Below, piece by piece: positions 15,180 to 15,547 of a stretch of DNA of 15,547 nucleotides. The position numbers and the translations under genes were made by a program. Position 1 is the first letter of the stretch, and each line of letters begins with the position of its first letter. The notes under the pieces are model-generated. The model saw nothing but the letters and a program-made list of their open reading frames with translations. It was not told where the DNA came from and ran no database searches. The stretch comes from Porticoccaceae bacterium UBA1989. GTDB lineage: Bacteria; Pseudomonadota; Gammaproteobacteria; Pseudomonadales; Porticoccaceae. Where the stretch lies: contig DDDD01000029.1 in NCBI GenBank assembly GCA_002335945.1, positions 6,993 through 22,539 on the forward strand, read 5' to 3'.

Positions 15180-15547
15180 ATGAGCAAACCTTTCGTCGCC
15201 ATATTGATGGGATCAGATTCTGATTTACCAGTAATGGAAGCCAGTTTCGCAATCCTTAAGCAGTTTGATATTCCCTTTGAAGTTAAGGTAACTTCAGCCC
15301 ACCGCACACCGGAAGCTACCCATAGCTTTGTTACCGACGCTGATGCTCGGGGCTGTGCAGCCTTTATCTGTGCTGCAGGCATGGCGGCACATTTGGCGGG
15401 CGCCGTTTCGGCAACAACATTAAAGCCGGTTATTGGCGTACCTATTAATGGTTCGCTGGATGGATTGGATGCGTTGCTGTCAACGGTCCAAATGCCTGGT
15501 GGTATTCCTGTAGCCACTGTTGCTATTGGTAAAGCGGGCGCAAAAAA
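15180..15547 (+). CDS. purE: Phosphoribosylaminoimidazole mutase/carboxylase catalytic subunit PurE, 5' part
   Basis: PurE makes carboxyaminoimidazole ribonucleotide in purine synthesis, usually from the N5-carboxy intermediate supplied by PurK. The gene is cut by the window end; 122 complete codons are visible. The start ATG follows AAAGG (15166-15170) at 9 bp. Family marks are GSDSD (11-15), the active-site SAHRTPEAT (39-47, His41), AAHLAG (69-74, with the second His at 71) and VQMPGGIPVATVAIGKAGA near the break. The usual class I loop GAGGAAHLPG reads here as AAGMAAHLAG, with Met68 for Gly and Ala for Pro, and the next strand reads PVIGVPINGSLDGLDALL. This points to a less common PurE subgroup. 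The gene stands where Pseudomonas has tsaC after dprA. Confidence 0.93.
   Translation, partial: MSKPFVAILMGSDSDLPVMEASFAILKQFDIPFEVKVTSAHRTPEATHSFVTDADARGCAAFICAAGMAAHLAGAVSATTLKPVIGVPINGSLDGLDALLSTVQMPGGIPVATVAIGKAGAK

Noticed and set aside
15110..15517. 135-codon open frame on the minus strand
   Set aside because: It is the antisense shadow of purE, which runs on the plus strand to the window edge and has clear family motifs.
1..15547. CRISPR arrays, tRNA or rRNA genes, insertion sequences, toxin-antitoxin or phage defence genes
   Set aside because: Reading both strands I saw no regularly spaced repeats, cloverleaf-type sequence, transposase or integrase, and no recognisable defence proteins.

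Overview
The window looks like ordinary chromosomal DNA from a marine-type gammaproteobacterium. Most proteins read as close relatives of gammaproteobacterial housekeeping proteins (GlmS, UvrD, HexR, TrkA/TrkH, RsmB, Fmt, Def, DprA). The order trkA-rsmB-fmt-def-LysM/TsaP-dprA matches the one known from Pseudomonas. Base composition is moderate, with an AT-rich patch just after glmS. A placement near the Cellvibrionales/SAR92-like groups is a guess from gene content, not shown.

Layout. (1) Positions 1-2150, plus strand: the 3' part of glmS, a 37-residue membrane miniprotein enclosed by a perfect 13-bp inverted repeat, a secreted DUF2141 protein and a DUF2306 membrane protein. A perfect two-way terminator closes this stretch. 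(2) 2161-3529, minus strand: an Ala-rich membrane protein I do not recognise, and a HexR-type RpiR regulator with a palindromic operator just upstream of its start. (3) 3733-7064, plus strand: uvrD, followed after 20 bp by a lipoprotein form of a TRAP-transporter binding protein without its permease genes. A second two-way terminator follows. (4) 12720-7089, minus strand: a tight def-fmt-rsmB-trkA-trkH run with gaps of 3-21 bp, joining start-codon formylation/deformylation and 16S rRNA methylation to potassium uptake. (5) 12845-15547, plus strand, divergent from def: tsaP (LysM, type IV pilus secretin anchoring), dprA (transforming DNA processing) and the 5' part of purE, which has an atypical active-site loop and cuts off at the window edge.

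Functional threads: tsaP next to dprA puts a pilus-assembly gene beside a DNA-uptake gene, as in relatives. HexR with its own operator suggests sensing of sugar-acid catabolism. I found no CRISPR array, tRNA, rRNA, integrase, transposase or obvious defence system. The parts least explained by known families are the miniprotein/inverted-repeat unit after glmS, the 110-residue membrane protein and the orphan TRAP lipoprotein. None of these amounts to a demonstrated new system.
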